Source: Nocardia jejuensis NBRC 103114
GTDB taxonomy: Bacteria; Actinomycetota; Actinomycetes; Mycobacteriales; Mycobacteriaceae
DNA length: 64,000 nucleotides
NCBI RefSeq assembly: GCF_001613145.1
Contig: NZ_BDBU01000018.1
Coordinates: forward strand, 248,001-312,000
Direction: 5' to 3'
Below the pieces are notes generated by a model. It saw only the letters and a program-made list of their open reading frames with translations, made no database searches and was not told the origin of the DNA. Position numbers and translations under genes: made by a program. Below, one piece after another: positions 16,527 to 25,690 of the stretch. Position 1 is the first letter of the stretch, and each line of letters begins with the position of its first letter.

Positions 16527-17798
16527 ATGGCTCGTTGGCCCAAGCCCGCCGAGGGCAGCTGGACGCAGCACTATCCCGAACTCGGCACCGAGCCGATGTC
16601 CTACGAGGACTCGATCGCGCCGGAATTCTATGCCCTGGAACAGGACGCCATCTTCAAACGCGCCTGGCTCAATGTCGGGCGCATCGAGCAATTGCCCCGC
16701 ACCGGAAGCTATTTCACCAAGGAGATCCGCGCCGCGCACACCTCGGTCATCATCGCGCGGGATCGGGACGGCGGCATCAACGCCTTCCACAACATCTGCC
16801 GCCATCGCGGAAACAAGCTGGTGTGGAACGAGTTTCCCCGGGAAGAGACCTCCGGAACATGCCGGCAGTTCACCTGCAAATACCACGGCTGGCGCTACGG
16901 CCTGGACGGCTCACTGGCCTTCGTGCAGCAGGAGGAGGAATTCTTCGACCTGGACAAGAGCGCCCTCGGACTCGCGAAGGTGCACTGCGAAGTGTGGGCG
17001 GGATTCATCTTCGTCAACCTCGCGGCGCGACCGCGGCAAACGCTGCGAGAATTCCTGGGCCCCATGGTCACCGCGCTCGAGGGTTATCCGTTCGACAGGC
17101 TGACCGAACGCTACTGCTACAAGTCCGAGGTCGGGGCCAACTGGAAGCTCTACATGGACGCCTTCCAGGAGTTCTATCACGCACCGATTCTGCACGGGAA
17201 ACAGACGCCCGACAATTTCTCGATCGCCGCGCAGCAGGCCGGATTCGAAGCGCCGCACTACCAGCTCGACGGCCCGCACCGCCTGGTCAGCACCTCGGGC
17301 GTGGTCACCTGGGAACTGGATCCCTCGATGCGCAAACCGATGGAGGACATCACCCGCGGCGGGCTGTTCGGGCCTTGGGACACACCGGATCTGGGCACGA
17401 TGCCCGCGGGGCTCAACCCGGCAGGCTGCGATCCGTGGGGGCTGGACTCGTTCCAGCTGTGGCCGAACTTCGTGATCCTCATCTGGTCCGGCGGCTGGTA
17501 CCTGACCTATCAATACTGGCCGACCTCGCACAACACCCACACCTTCGAAGGCAATCTCTACTTCGTCCCGGCCCGCACCCCCCGCGACCGGATCGCGCAC
17601 GAGATGACCGCGCTGACGTTCAAGGAATACGGCCTCCAGGACGCCTCCACCCTCGAGGCGACCCAGATGATGCTCGAATCGCGCGCGGTGCGCACCTTCC
17701 ACCTCAACGATCAGGAAATTCTGCTGCGGCACCTGCACAAGGTCGCCGCCGACTGGGTCGGTGACTACCAGCGCGAACGCGCGGAGGCCCGGCAGTGA
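16527..17798 (+). CDS. Rieske non-heme iron oxygenase, alpha-subunit type (copy 2)
   Basis: 423 residues from ATG 16527 with CAGGAG upstream. It is a close paralogue of the gene at 14036: Rieske ligands C91, H93, C117 and H120, catalytic FQEFYHAPILH with Glu215, His218 and His223. A 174-bp stretch over the Rieske domain (16778-16951) differs from copy 1 at only four bases, far less than the flanking regions, which suggests recent duplication or gene conversion. The C-terminal substrate domain diverges more, so the two may accept different molecules. It overlaps its small companion by 4 bp. Confidence 0.9.
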   Translation: MARWPKPAEGSWTQHYPELGTEPMSYEDSIAPEFYALEQDAIFKRAWLNVGRIEQLPRTGSYFTKEIRAAHTSVIIARDRDGGINAFHNICRHRGNKLVWNEFPREETSGTCRQFTCKYHGWRYGLDGSLAFVQQEEEFFDLDKSALGLAKVHCEVWAGFIFVNLAARPRQTLREFLGPMVTALEGYPFDRLTERYCYKSEVGANWKLYMDAFQEFYHAPILHGKQTPDNFSIAAQQAGFEAPHYQLDGPHRLVSTSGVVTWELDPSMRKPMEDITRGGLFGPWDTPDLGTMPAGLNPAGCDPWGLDSFQLWPNFVILIWSGGWYLTYQYWPTSHNTHTFEGNLYFVPARTPRDRIAHEMTALTFKEYGLQDASTLEATQMMLESRAVRTFHLNDQEILLRHLHKVAADWVGDYQRERAEARQ

Positions 17799-18145
17799 GC
17801 GAAACAACCATGAGCACAACGCTTTTGCCCGCCGAATTCGCCGATCTGGAACAGTTCGCCGCGGTGTGGTGCCTGGCCGCGGAATCGGAGCGGTACGACC
17901 GCCGCCTGGCCAGTTCCATGGCCGATATGCAGCGCTTCTACGACGCGATCACCCCGCGCGCGCAGGACGCGATCGCCTACTGCGACAAGTTCCCGCTCGA
18001 GGACCTGCCCGAGGACGCCAAAAACCTGATGTACCTCATCTATTCGATGATCATGGTGTCCTTCCCGGTCGAGGTGTGGCGCCAGCCGAAGATTCCCGAC
18101 TCGGGGAACTCCACCCTGAACTGCGTGATCGAGCCGATCCTGTGA
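17795..18145 (+). CDS. Unrecognised small protein paired with Rieske oxygenase (copy 2)
   Basis: 116 residues from the GTG at 17795; an ATG at 17810 would give 111, equal to copy 1. It shares LPAEFADLEQFA, WCLAAESERYDRRLASSM, FYDA, AIAYCDKFPLEDLPEDA and VEVWRQPKIPDSG with the other copies. No signal peptide, no cysteine metal motif and no membrane helix are apparent. It is coupled by 4-bp overlaps to the Rieske gene before it and the amidohydrolase after it. Function unknown. Confidence 0.75.
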   Translation: MSETTMSTTLLPAEFADLEQFAAVWCLAAESERYDRRLASSMADMQRFYDAITPRAQDAIAYCDKFPLEDLPEDAKNLMYLIYSMIMVSFPVEVWRQPKIPDSGNSTLNCVIEPIL

Positions 18146-19401
18146 GCGAACATGTCACCGTCCTGCGCGCCGCACGTCGGCTCGACATCGACACCGGGCA
18201 CCTGCACAGCCCGGGCGTCATCGTGGTGGAGGGCAACCGGATCAGCGAGATCGATCCCGCGATCCTGCCCACCGACGCCGAGGTCCTCGACCTGGGTGAG
18301 GTGACATTGCTGCCCGGCCTGATGGACATGGAGATCAATCTGCTCATCGGCGGGCCCGACACCCCCACCGGCCTGCCCAATCCCATGCACGGCGTGCAGG
18401 ACGATCCGGTCTACCGGACCCTGCGCGCGACCATGAACGCGCGCACCACCCTGCACGCCGGATTCACCACGGTGCGCAATCTCGGATTGATGGTCAAGAC
18501 CGGGGGCTACCTGCTCGATGTGGATCTGGGCCGGGCGATCGAGCAGGGGTGGGTCGAGGGGCCGCGCATAGTCGGTGCGGGACATGCCATCACACCCACC
18601 GGCGGTCACCTCGACCCCACCATGTTCCAGCGCCTCGCACCGCACATCATGCCGCTGAGCGTGGAGGAGGGGCGCGCCAACGGAGTGCCGCAGGTGCGCG
18701 AATCGGTGCGCTACCAGATCAAGTACGGCGCGGGCGTCATCAAGATCTCCGCCTCGGGCGGGGTGATGTCGCACGGCACCGTCGCGGGCGCACAACAGTA
18801 TTCCGACGAGGAACTCGTGGCGATCGTCGACGAGGCACACCGCGCCGGGGTACGGGTCGCCGCGCACGCGCACGGTGACGCCGGTATCCGCGCCTGCATC
18901 GCCGCGGGCGTGGACTGCATCGAACACGGCTCGCTGGCCAGTGACGACACCATCGCCATGATGGTCGAGCACGGCACCTTCCTGGTGCCCACCAGCTACC
19001 TGTCCGAGGGACTCGATGTCTCCAAAGCCGCTCCCGCGCTCCAGAAGAAGGCCGCCGAGGTGTTCCCGCGAGCCCGCGAGACCCTGCGCAAGGCGATCCG
19101 TGCCGGGGTCAGGATCGCCTGCGGCACAGACGCTCCCGCGGTCCCGCACGGCGACAACGCCAAGGAGCTGTGGGCGCTGGTGGACCGCGGCATGACGCCG
19201 CTGCAAGCCCTGCGGGCCGCGACCGTCACCGCCGCGGAACTGCTCGACGTGGATGACCGGGGCCGGCTCGCACCCGGGCTGCTCGCCGACATCATCGCGG
19301 TGCCCGGCGATCCCACCCTCGACATCACCACCGTGCAGGACGTCCGCTTCGTCATGAAGGACGGCCGCATCCACAAGAACACCACGTCCGGTCCGAGGTA
19401 A
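18142..19401 (+). CDS. Amidohydrolase-superfamily protein lacking the HxH motif (copy 1)
   Basis: 419 residues from the GTG overlapping the companion gene. It resembles imidazolonepropionase-like metal-dependent hydrolases: Lys201 (GVIKISASGG) as the likely carboxylated lysine, His242 in VAAHAHG, His262 in CIEHGS and Asp330 in CGTDAP. The strand-1 motif, normally PGLIDxHxH, reads PGLMDMEINL, so Glu64 and Asn66 replace both metal-binding histidines. The paralogue at 35567 has the same change, so it is not a sequencing slip. The metal centre and reaction are probably unusual. Context suggests it acts on a product or nitrogen-containing form of the Rieske substrate, but this is a guess. Confidence 0.85.
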   Translation: MSEHVTVLRAARRLDIDTGHLHSPGVIVVEGNRISEIDPAILPTDAEVLDLGEVTLLPGLMDMEINLLIGGPDTPTGLPNPMHGVQDDPVYRTLRATMNARTTLHAGFTTVRNLGLMVKTGGYLLDVDLGRAIEQGWVEGPRIVGAGHAITPTGGHLDPTMFQRLAPHIMPLSVEEGRANGVPQVRESVRYQIKYGAGVIKISASGGVMSHGTVAGAQQYSDEELVAIVDEAHRAGVRVAAHAHGDAGIRACIAAGVDCIEHGSLASDDTIAMMVEHGTFLVPTSYLSEGLDVSKAAPALQKKAAEVFPRARETLRKAIRAGVRIACGTDAPAVPHGDNAKELWALVDRGMTPLQALRAATVTAAELLDVDDRGRLAPGLLADIIAVPGDPTLDITTVQDVRFVMKDGRIHKNTTSGPR

Positions 19402-19404
19402 CGC

Positions 19405-20856
19405 ATGCGCGGCACAGAGCAGCTATTCATCGGGAACCAGTGGGTCGCACCCAGCACCACCGCCACCATCGAGGTGATCTCACCGCACACCGAACAACCG
19501 ATCGCGCGGGTCCCCGCGCCGGGCCCGCCGGATGTCGACCGCGCCGTCGCGGCGGCCCGCGCGGCCTTCGACACCGGACCGTGGCCGCGGCTCGATCCGG
19601 CCGAACGCCTTGCGGTCGTGCGTCGGCTCGCCGAGCTCTACACCGCCCGGGTGGACGAGATCGCCGAGCTCATCACCGCCGAAATGGGTGCGCCGCTGAC
19701 ATTCTCGCGTTCGGCCCACGCCCGGCTGCCCGGTGCGATGATCCGCGCCTTCGCCGATATCGCCGCGGACTTCGAGTGGACCGAGACCAGGGCGGGCTTT
19801 CTGGGCTCGGACATCCTGGTGTGCAAACGGCCCGTCGGCGTGGTCGGCGCGATCATCCCCTGGAACATGCCGATGTTCCTGACGGTCGCGAAACTGATTC
19901 CGGCACTGCTGGCCGGATGCACCATCGTGCTCAAACCGTCCCCGGAGACTCCGCTGGACGCGAACCTCATGGCCGAGCTGATCGAACAGGTCGGGCTGCC
20001 GCCGGGGGTGGTCAGCGTCCTGCCCGGTGACCGTGAGGTCGGCCGGTACCTGGTGGCGCATCCGGGCGTGGACAAGGTGTCCTTCACCGGATCCACCGCG
20101 GCCGGACGACAGGTCGCACAGGTCTGCGGATCCGCGCTGCGCAAAGTCGGACTCGAACTCGGCGGCAAATCCGCCGCGGTGGTCCTGGACGACGCCGACC
20201 CGCAGGACTTCGCCACCGGCATGATGGTCGCCGGGCTGATGAACAGCGGCCAGGCCTGCGTCGCGCAGACCCGGATCCTACTGCCGCGCAGCCGATATCA
20301 GGAGTACGTCGACGCACTGGCCGACATGGTCGACAAGCTCGTCGTGGGAGACCCTTTCGACACCGCCACCCAGGTCGGACCCATGGTCTCGCAGCGACAG
20401 CAGCAGCGGGTGCGTGGATACATCGAGCAGGGACAGCGGGACGGCGCACGGCTGCTGGTCGGCGGCCCGGACCTGCCCGAGGGCCTCGAGCGCGGCTGGT
20501 ACGTGCGCCCGACGATCTTCGTCGATGTGGACAACGCCATGACCATCGCGCAGGAGGAGATCTTCGGGCCCGTGCTGAGCGTGGTGCCCTACGACAACGA
20601 CGAGCACGCCGTCCGGCTCGCCGACGCCACCGAATACGGGCTTTCCGGCTCGGTGTGGACCCCCGATCTGGACCGGGGACTGGCGGTGGCGGGGCGGATC
20701 CGCACCGGGACCCTCGGTATCAACCAGCCCTACAGCATGGACCCGTTCGCCCCCTTCGGCGGTGTGAAGAGCAGCGGCATCGGCCGTGAATTCGGCCGCG
20801 AAGGGCTCGACGGTTTCCTCGACACCACCTCGATCTCGGTGCGCGTCACACCGTGA
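19405..20856 (+). CDS. Aldehyde dehydrogenase family protein
   Basis: NAD(P)-dependent oxidation of an aldehyde to a carboxylic acid. 483 residues, full length for the family. The catalytic Cys285 lies in MNSGQACVAQTR, the general base Glu251 in LELGGKSA, the Asn154 oxyanion residue in IPWNMP, and FTGSTAAGR is the nucleotide-binding block. EEIFGPVLSVVPY and FAPFGGVKSSGIGREFG complete the signature. It begins 3 bp after the amidohydrolase and closes the operon before a strong hairpin. It would remove aldehydes made by the oxygenases or the SDR. Confidence 0.93.
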   Translation: MRGTEQLFIGNQWVAPSTTATIEVISPHTEQPIARVPAPGPPDVDRAVAAARAAFDTGPWPRLDPAERLAVVRRLAELYTARVDEIAELITAEMGAPLTFSRSAHARLPGAMIRAFADIAADFEWTETRAGFLGSDILVCKRPVGVVGAIIPWNMPMFLTVAKLIPALLAGCTIVLKPSPETPLDANLMAELIEQVGLPPGVVSVLPGDREVGRYLVAHPGVDKVSFTGSTAAGRQVAQVCGSALRKVGLELGGKSAAVVLDDADPQDFATGMMVAGLMNSGQACVAQTRILLPRSRYQEYVDALADMVDKLVVGDPFDTATQVGPMVSQRQQQRVRGYIEQGQRDGARLLVGGPDLPEGLERGWYVRPTIFVDVDNAMTIAQEEIFGPVLSVVPYDNDEHAVRLADATEYGLSGSVWTPDLDRGLAVAGRIRTGTLGINQPYSMDPFAPFGGVKSSGIGREFGREGLDGFLDTTSISVRVTP

Positions 20857-20970
20857 ATGCGCCATGTGCGCTCGCGAATGCGCTGTCGTGCAACTGAATC
20901 CGCTCTGTATCGCGCGCTGACACCGCACCCGGCGCTGCTGCGCGGAACCAGATGAGCCGGAACCATGAGA

Positions 20971-21001
20971 TACGCCCCGCACCTGTCAGGTGCGGGGCGT
21001 A
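20971..21001. terminator. Strong bidirectional hairpin terminator
   Basis: A perfect 14-bp inverted repeat, TACGCCCCGCACCT and AGGTGCGGGGCGTA, closed by a 3-base loop. It sits between the convergent aldehyde dehydrogenase and CoxG-like genes, so it can end transcription from both sides. Confidence 0.85.
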
Positions 21002-21022
21002 GTCGCTGTCGCGGCACTCGAT

Positions 21023-21703
21023 TCAGCGTCGCGGTCCTCGGCCCGCCACGCGGCGGCCGGTCAGAATCAGGGCCAGCACCAGCAGGATCGCGGCTGCGGC
21101 CAAGACGACCCGCCGGGGTCCACCCGCCCCGGCGGCCCGGAGCAGATCTATCGGCTCGGCGGCAGGGCGCGGCACCGAGCGAAGCTCGGAGCGGGTTCCG
21201 GTCTCGGCGGCGGGCTCCGAATCCTCTGCGGGAGCGGATGTCTCGGCCGCGACCTGCGCCGTGCTGGTGATCTCGGTGGCCAGGTTGGTGGCGAACTGGC
21301 CGATCAGAGTTCCCGCCACATCCGCCAGCGCGCCGCGCCCGAACTGTGCGGGCTTCCCGGTGATCGCGAGATCGGTCTCGACGAGAACATCCGTGCCACC
21401 GCCGGATTCGACCAGGCGGCACACGATCGTCGCCTTCGCCGTGCCGTTGCCCCGGGTTTCGCGACCCCGGCCCTCCAGCACGGCGATGCGGGCCTGCGGA
21501 TCCTGCGAGACGACCTTGATGACGCCGTTGTAGGTGAGCCCGACGGGCCCCAGCTTGACCTTGATCTTGCCGTGGAAGTCGTCCCCGTCGCGGGAAGTCA
21601 GGGTCGCGCCGGGAACGCACGGCGCGATCCGCTCCAGGTCCAGCAGCACCGGCCAGGCATCGTGCGCGGGAACCGGAATACGGAAGGTGTTCTCGAGTTT
21701 CAT
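21023..21703 (-). CDS. CoxG-like SRPBCC protein with C-terminal membrane anchor
   Basis: 226 residues from ATG 21703 (MKLENTFRIPVP); a longer frame adds 27 residues inside the neighbour. Residues 1-145 form the CoxG/SRPBCC domain with AWPVLLDLERIAPCVPGATL and VKLGPVGLTYNG, followed by an acidic Ala/Glu linker and a C-terminal membrane helix ending RRVAGRGPRR. In carbon-monoxide dehydrogenase systems CoxG recruits the enzyme to the membrane. The last gene of the molybdenum hydroxylase operon, overlapping the small subunit by 4 bp. It probably anchors this enzyme at the membrane. Confidence 0.85.
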   Translation of the reverse strand: MKLENTFRIPVPAHDAWPVLLDLERIAPCVPGATLTSRDGDDFHGKIKVKLGPVGLTYNGVIKVVSQDPQARIAVLEGRGRETRGNGTAKATIVCRLVESGGGTDVLVETDLAITGKPAQFGRGALADVAGTLIGQFATNLATEITSTAQVAAETSAPAEDSEPAAETGTRSELRSVPRPAAEPIDLLRAAGAGGPRRVVLAAAAILLVLALILTGRRVAGRGPRR

Positions 21704-22191
21704 GACAGGTCCTTCGATTCGGCGGTCGTGGCGGCCGCGGCCCGGACAGCGCACACGATGCCCTGATACCCGGTGCAGCGACACAGATTTCCGGACAGAC
21801 CCTCACGGATCTCACTGTCGGTGGGGTCGGGATTCTCGCGCAGGAACGCGGTCGCCGACAGCACGAAACCCGGTGTGCAGAAACCGCACTGGAGCCCGTG
21901 ATGGTCGCGGAAGGCCTGCTGCATCGGAGACAGCGTCCCATCGGGTGCGGCGATGCCCTCGATGGTCGTGAGCTCCGCACCGTCCGCCTGCACCGCGAAC
22001 ACCAGGCACGCGCGCACGGCCTCGCCGTCAAGCAGGATCGTGCAGGCCCCGCAGACGCCGTGCTCGCAGCCCAGATGGGTGCCGGTGAGACCGCATCTCT
22101 CCCGCAGATAGTCGGCCAGGGTGAGCCGCGCGGGCACCCGGTCGCGGCGGCTGGCTCCGTTGATGCGCAGCTGGATGTCCCGATCAGTCAT
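21700..22191 (-). CDS. Molybdenum hydroxylase small subunit, two [2Fe-2S] clusters (CoxS-like)
   Basis: 163 residues. The N-terminal plant-ferredoxin domain has CEHGVCGACTILLDG with a fourth Cys in VRACLVF. The C-terminal four-helix domain binds the second cluster through CGFCTPGF and CRCTGYQ. It passes electrons from the molybdenum site to the FAD subunit. Overlaps the FAD subunit by 8 bp and the CoxG-like gene by 4 bp, in the usual order for xanthine-oxidase-family operons. Confidence 0.93.
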   Translation of the reverse strand: MTDRDIQLRINGASRRDRVPARLTLADYLRERCGLTGTHLGCEHGVCGACTILLDGEAVRACLVFAVQADGAELTTIEGIAAPDGTLSPMQQAFRDHHGLQCGFCTPGFVLSATAFLRENPDPTDSEIREGLSGNLCRCTGYQGIVCAVRAAAATTAESKDLS

Positions 22192-23059
22192 TGCGTGCCT
22201 CCCGCACGGCGCGCAGCCATGCCCGTGTGGTCATCACCGAGCCGACGCGGCGCCGGTATTCGGCGGACCCGTGTAGATCCGCCGGGATCGATTCCAGATC
22301 CGCGGTGGCGCTGCGCCCGACTTCCTCGGCATCGACCTCGCTCACCGCGCAACCCAGCAGTTCGGCCTCGGTCGCGGTGGCGCGCACCGGTGTTGGCCCC
22401 AGCCCGAACACCACGATGGCGCAGCGGTCGATTCGGGAATCCGCGTCGAGCCGCACCGCGATCACCGCGCCCGCGAGCGCGAAATCGCCACTGCGACGGG
22501 CGAATTCCTCGATGGCGAACCCCGATCTCCCCGGCCACCCCGGAAAGACGATGCCGGTGAGCAGCTCGTCGGCCGCCAGCGCGGTGCTCCACATACCGGT
22601 GAAGAAATCCGTCGCCGCGATGACGCGTCGCCCGCGCGGGGACAGCGCCTCGAGGTCGGCATCCAGCGCCAGCGCCACGGCCGGGTACTCGCCCGCCGCG
22701 TCGGCGTGCGCGATCGCGCCGCCGATGGTGCCGCGATTGCGGATCTGGAAATGCCCGATGAGCGGAGTCGCGCGCGCCAGCAACGGAATTCGGCGGCGGA
22801 CCTCCTCGGATCGACCGACCTGTGCGTGGGTCGTGGACGCGCCGATCCACACCGCGTCCCCGCGCACCTCGATCCCGCGCAGGCCGGTGACCGCGCGCAG
22901 ATCGATCAGATGCTCGAAGACGGCGAGCCGCAGCGCCAGCATCGGCACGAGGCTCTGGCCACCGGCGATGAACTTGGCCTCCTCGCCGAGCTCGGCGAGC
23001 AGGTTCACCGCCGCCTCGGCGGTCTCGGGAACGTGATAGTCGAACGCGGCGGGCTTCAT
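22184..23059 (-). CDS. Molybdenum hydroxylase FAD-binding medium subunit (CoxM-like)
   Basis: 291 residues, MKPAAFDYHVPETAEAAVNL at the start. FAD-binding motifs are AGGQSLVPMLALRLA at about residues 32-46 and TIGGAIAHADAAGEYP at about 110-125, as in CoxM and related subunits. The C-terminal CO_deh_flav_C domain is present. It carries electrons from the iron-sulfur subunit to the final acceptor. Overlaps the large subunit by 4 bp and the small one by 8 bp. Confidence 0.93.
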   Translation of the reverse strand: MKPAAFDYHVPETAEAAVNLLAELGEEAKFIAGGQSLVPMLALRLAVFEHLIDLRAVTGLRGIEVRGDAVWIGASTTHAQVGRSEEVRRRIPLLARATPLIGHFQIRNRGTIGGAIAHADAAGEYPAVALALDADLEALSPRGRRVIAATDFFTGMWSTALAADELLTGIVFPGWPGRSGFAIEEFARRSGDFALAGAVIAVRLDADSRIDRCAIVVFGLGPTPVRATATEAELLGCAVSEVDAEEVGRSATADLESIPADLHGSAEYRRRVGSVMTTRAWLRAVREARND

Positions 23060-25410
23060 TCGGTCACCCCCGTCGCAGTGGTGGCGCGGGCCGCGGCCAC
23101 CAGATCCAGGATGGTGGCGGGGGAGAGCGGCAGCTGCGAGATCTCCACGCCCAGCGGCGCGAGCGCGTCGGCCACCGCGTTGAGCACCGCCGGAGTCGAT
23201 CCGATCGCTCCGCCCTCCCCGACGCCCTTGTACCCGCCCGGTCCCGGGCTGGGCGTCTGGACGTGACCGACCTCGATGACCGGAACCTCCGCCGCGGTCG
23301 GCATGAGATAGTCCAGGAAGGTCGTGGCGATCGGGTTGCCGTCCTCGTCGTAGGCCAGATGCTCGTACAGCGCACCGCCGATCCCCTGTACGGTGCCGCC
23401 GTATATCTGGCCCTCCACCACAGCGGGATTGATCATCGGCCCACAGTCCTCACTGACGATGTAGCGCAGCAGCCGCACCCCGCCGGTCTCGATATCGACC
23501 TCGCAGGTGCACACATGGGTGGCATTGGCCCAGATCATCAACTGGCCCACGCGATGGCGGCCGCTGGCCTCGAGCCCCGCGGGCACACCGGGCGGCAGCG
23601 CATCGGGCGCGAAGTACGCGATGGCGGCCAACTCGGCCAGCGTCACCACGATGTCCGGATTCGCACGGGCGAAGGCCCGGCTGCCGGTGAATTCCACCTC
23701 CTCGACAGGTGCGCCGAGCTTGTGCGCGGCGATGGCCAGCAGCCGCTCCCGCAGTCCCGCGGCGGTTTCGGCGATGGCCCCGGCGGTCATGGATCCCGAG
23801 CGACTGCCGCCGGTCCCGCCGCCGAAGGGCGTGACCGCGGTATCGCCCTGCACGGTCCGCACATCGGCGATATCGACCCCCAGGGCGTCGGCGGTCAACT
23901 GCACCACCGTCGTCTCGAGACTGTTGCCGGCCGATCCGCCCGCGACGTAGACGTTCACCTTGCCCGACGGCTCGATCCGGATGGTCGCGCCCTCGGTGGC
24001 GTGGAACGGCGTATTGCCCGTGGTGGGCTCGACATAGGTGCAGGTACCGACACCGAGGTAGCGGCCCTGCGCGCGGGCGCTGCGCTGTTCGGCGCGGAAT
24101 CGGTCGTAATCGAGCATCCCCAGCGCCTGCTCGAAGGTCTCCAGCGGCGTGATGTCGCTGTACGGCATGCCGTTGGCGTTCGCGTACGGAAGATCCTCCC
24201 GCCGCAGCATATTGCGGTGCCGCAGCGCGATCGGGTCCATGCCGATCTGCCGGGCGGCGGCGTCCAGCAGCACCTCGCGGGCCACCGATTCGAACTGCCA
24301 CGGACCCCGATAGGCCACGCGCCCAACGGTATTGGTGTAGACGAACTTGGCGCTGAAGCCCGCCTGCGGAATCCGATAGGGCCCCGGAAGCAGCAATCCG
24401 ACCACCATGCCCGCGGTGACCGGTGAGGGAATCGGGTACGCCCCGACGTTCTGCACATGGTCGATGGTGGCGGCCAGGATCGTGCCCTCGGCGTCGAAAG
24501 CCATTCGGATGTCGCCGTATTCGTGCCGGGCCATGCCGGCCGACATGAGGTTCTCCTGCCGGTCCTCGATCCACTTCACGGCGGTGCCGAGCCGGCGCGC
24601 GGCCAGCATGACGCACACGTCCTCACGCTGGGGCGCGACCTTCTGCCCGAACCCGCCGCCGGTATCACGGACGATGACCCGGACCCGGTGCTCATCGATA
24701 CCGAGCAGCCGGGCGCAGAATCCGCGCACCTCGTGCGGTGACTGCGACGAGGTCCAGATGGTCATTTCGGCAGTGGCGCCGGACCATTCGGCGACGATGC
24801 CGCGGGTCTCCATCGGCACCGGCGCATACGCCTGCTGATGCAGGCGCCGGCGCACCACGTGGGCGGCGGCGTCGAAGACCGGATCCAGATCCGCGGGCGG
24901 GCGCCCGCCCATGGCGCCGGCCGAATTCTCGGGGAAGGCGGCGTGTACCAGCTCGGGGGACTCGGACGCGGTGCGGAAGTCGACCACCGGCGGCAGCGGG
25001 TCATAGTCGATGACCACGAGTTCCGCGGCGTCCTCGGCGATATAGCGGTCGATCGCGACCACGACCGCGACCGGATCCCCGACGAACCGGGCCTCGTCAT
25101 CGGCCAGCGGCGGGCGCGGCACGGGCGGGAGCCCGACCATGTCCAGCGCGTAGGAGATCTCGTGCACATCGGGATTCAGGTCGGCGGCTGTGTAGACGGC
25201 CAGCACGCCGTCCAGGGCCAACGCCTCGGTGATGTCCACGCCGGTGATCCGGGCCCGCGCGAGCGGACTGCGCACGAAGCACGCGTGGCCCATGGCGGGC
25301 CGGGTGACGTCGTCGACGAAGGTGCCGGCTCCGGTGAGCAGGCGCAGATCCTCGAGCCGCGGCACCCGGGTACCGACGACTCCGGCGGTTTCGGTGTCCG
25401 TGCGGGTCAT
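23056..25410 (-). CDS. Molybdenum hydroxylase large subunit (CoxL/aldehyde-oxidase type)
   Basis: 784 residues from ATG 25410 (MTRTDTETAGVVGTRVPRLE); the frame extends to 25578 but the added residues are not family-like. It has the a/b hammerhead and molybdopterin-binding domains, DTGGGFGQK near residue 255 and the C-terminal GVGEGGAIGSTPA with the likely catalytic Glu. The active-site loop reads AYRGPWQ, not AYxCSFR of true CO dehydrogenase nor AYRGAGR of form II, so CO oxidation is unlikely; hydroxylation of an aldehyde or ring carbon is more plausible. First gene of the CoxLMSG-like operon, divergent from xdhC. Confidence 0.9.
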   Translation of the reverse strand: MTRTDTETAGVVGTRVPRLEDLRLLTGAGTFVDDVTRPAMGHACFVRSPLARARITGVDITEALALDGVLAVYTAADLNPDVHEISYALDMVGLPPVPRPPLADDEARFVGDPVAVVVAIDRYIAEDAAELVVIDYDPLPPVVDFRTASESPELVHAAFPENSAGAMGGRPPADLDPVFDAAAHVVRRRLHQQAYAPVPMETRGIVAEWSGATAEMTIWTSSQSPHEVRGFCARLLGIDEHRVRVIVRDTGGGFGQKVAPQREDVCVMLAARRLGTAVKWIEDRQENLMSAGMARHEYGDIRMAFDAEGTILAATIDHVQNVGAYPIPSPVTAGMVVGLLLPGPYRIPQAGFSAKFVYTNTVGRVAYRGPWQFESVAREVLLDAAARQIGMDPIALRHRNMLRREDLPYANANGMPYSDITPLETFEQALGMLDYDRFRAEQRSARAQGRYLGVGTCTYVEPTTGNTPFHATEGATIRIEPSGKVNVYVAGGSAGNSLETTVVQLTADALGVDIADVRTVQGDTAVTPFGGGTGGSRSGSMTAGAIAETAAGLRERLLAIAAHKLGAPVEEVEFTGSRAFARANPDIVVTLAELAAIAYFAPDALPPGVPAGLEASGRHRVGQLMIWANATHVCTCEVDIETGGVRLLRYIVSEDCGPMINPAVVEGQIYGGTVQGIGGALYEHLAYDEDGNPIATTFLDYLMPTAAEVPVIEVGHVQTPSPGPGGYKGVGEGGAIGSTPAVLNAVADALAPLGVEISQLPLSPATILDLVAAARATTATGVTE

Positions 25411-25589
25411 CGGGGGATCCGGGAGTGCGGGTGGGCCGGATCTGGAGACCGGTCGATTCGAGTACGCGACAGGCAGTGTCGAGTCATGGGGCGTGCTCCT
25501 CGGTTCACGGAGACGATGCGGGCATACCGCTGCCGACCACCTGTCTAGCAGCGGTGTTCGCACAGTGTCAATATCCACTATGCCGTAAA

Positions 25590-25629
25590 CGTAAATGTAC
25601 TATCACGGATTAGGAGAATCACATTTACG
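25590..25629. promoter_or_regulatory. Inverted repeat plus degenerate regulon motif before xdhC
   Basis: The 280-bp gap between the divergent large-subunit and xdhC genes contains the 9-bp inverted repeat CGTAAATGT (25590-25598) and ACATTTACG (25621-25629). Overlapping it, 25614-25628 reads GAGAATCACATTTAC, the recurrent palindrome with two mismatches in the right half and close to the site at 3552. Likely an operator region; which regulator uses it is unknown. Confidence 0.45.
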
Positions 25630-25690
25630 CCTGTGGCCGAGGTATCCCGGACGATGGTTCCGACGCCGGTGGCGTGCGGAAAGGGCAGTC

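Noticed and set aside
21023..25410. True carbon-monoxide dehydrogenase operon
   Set aside because: The large subunit lacks the AYxCSFR loop of form I CODH; only the general molybdenum hydroxylase type is supported.
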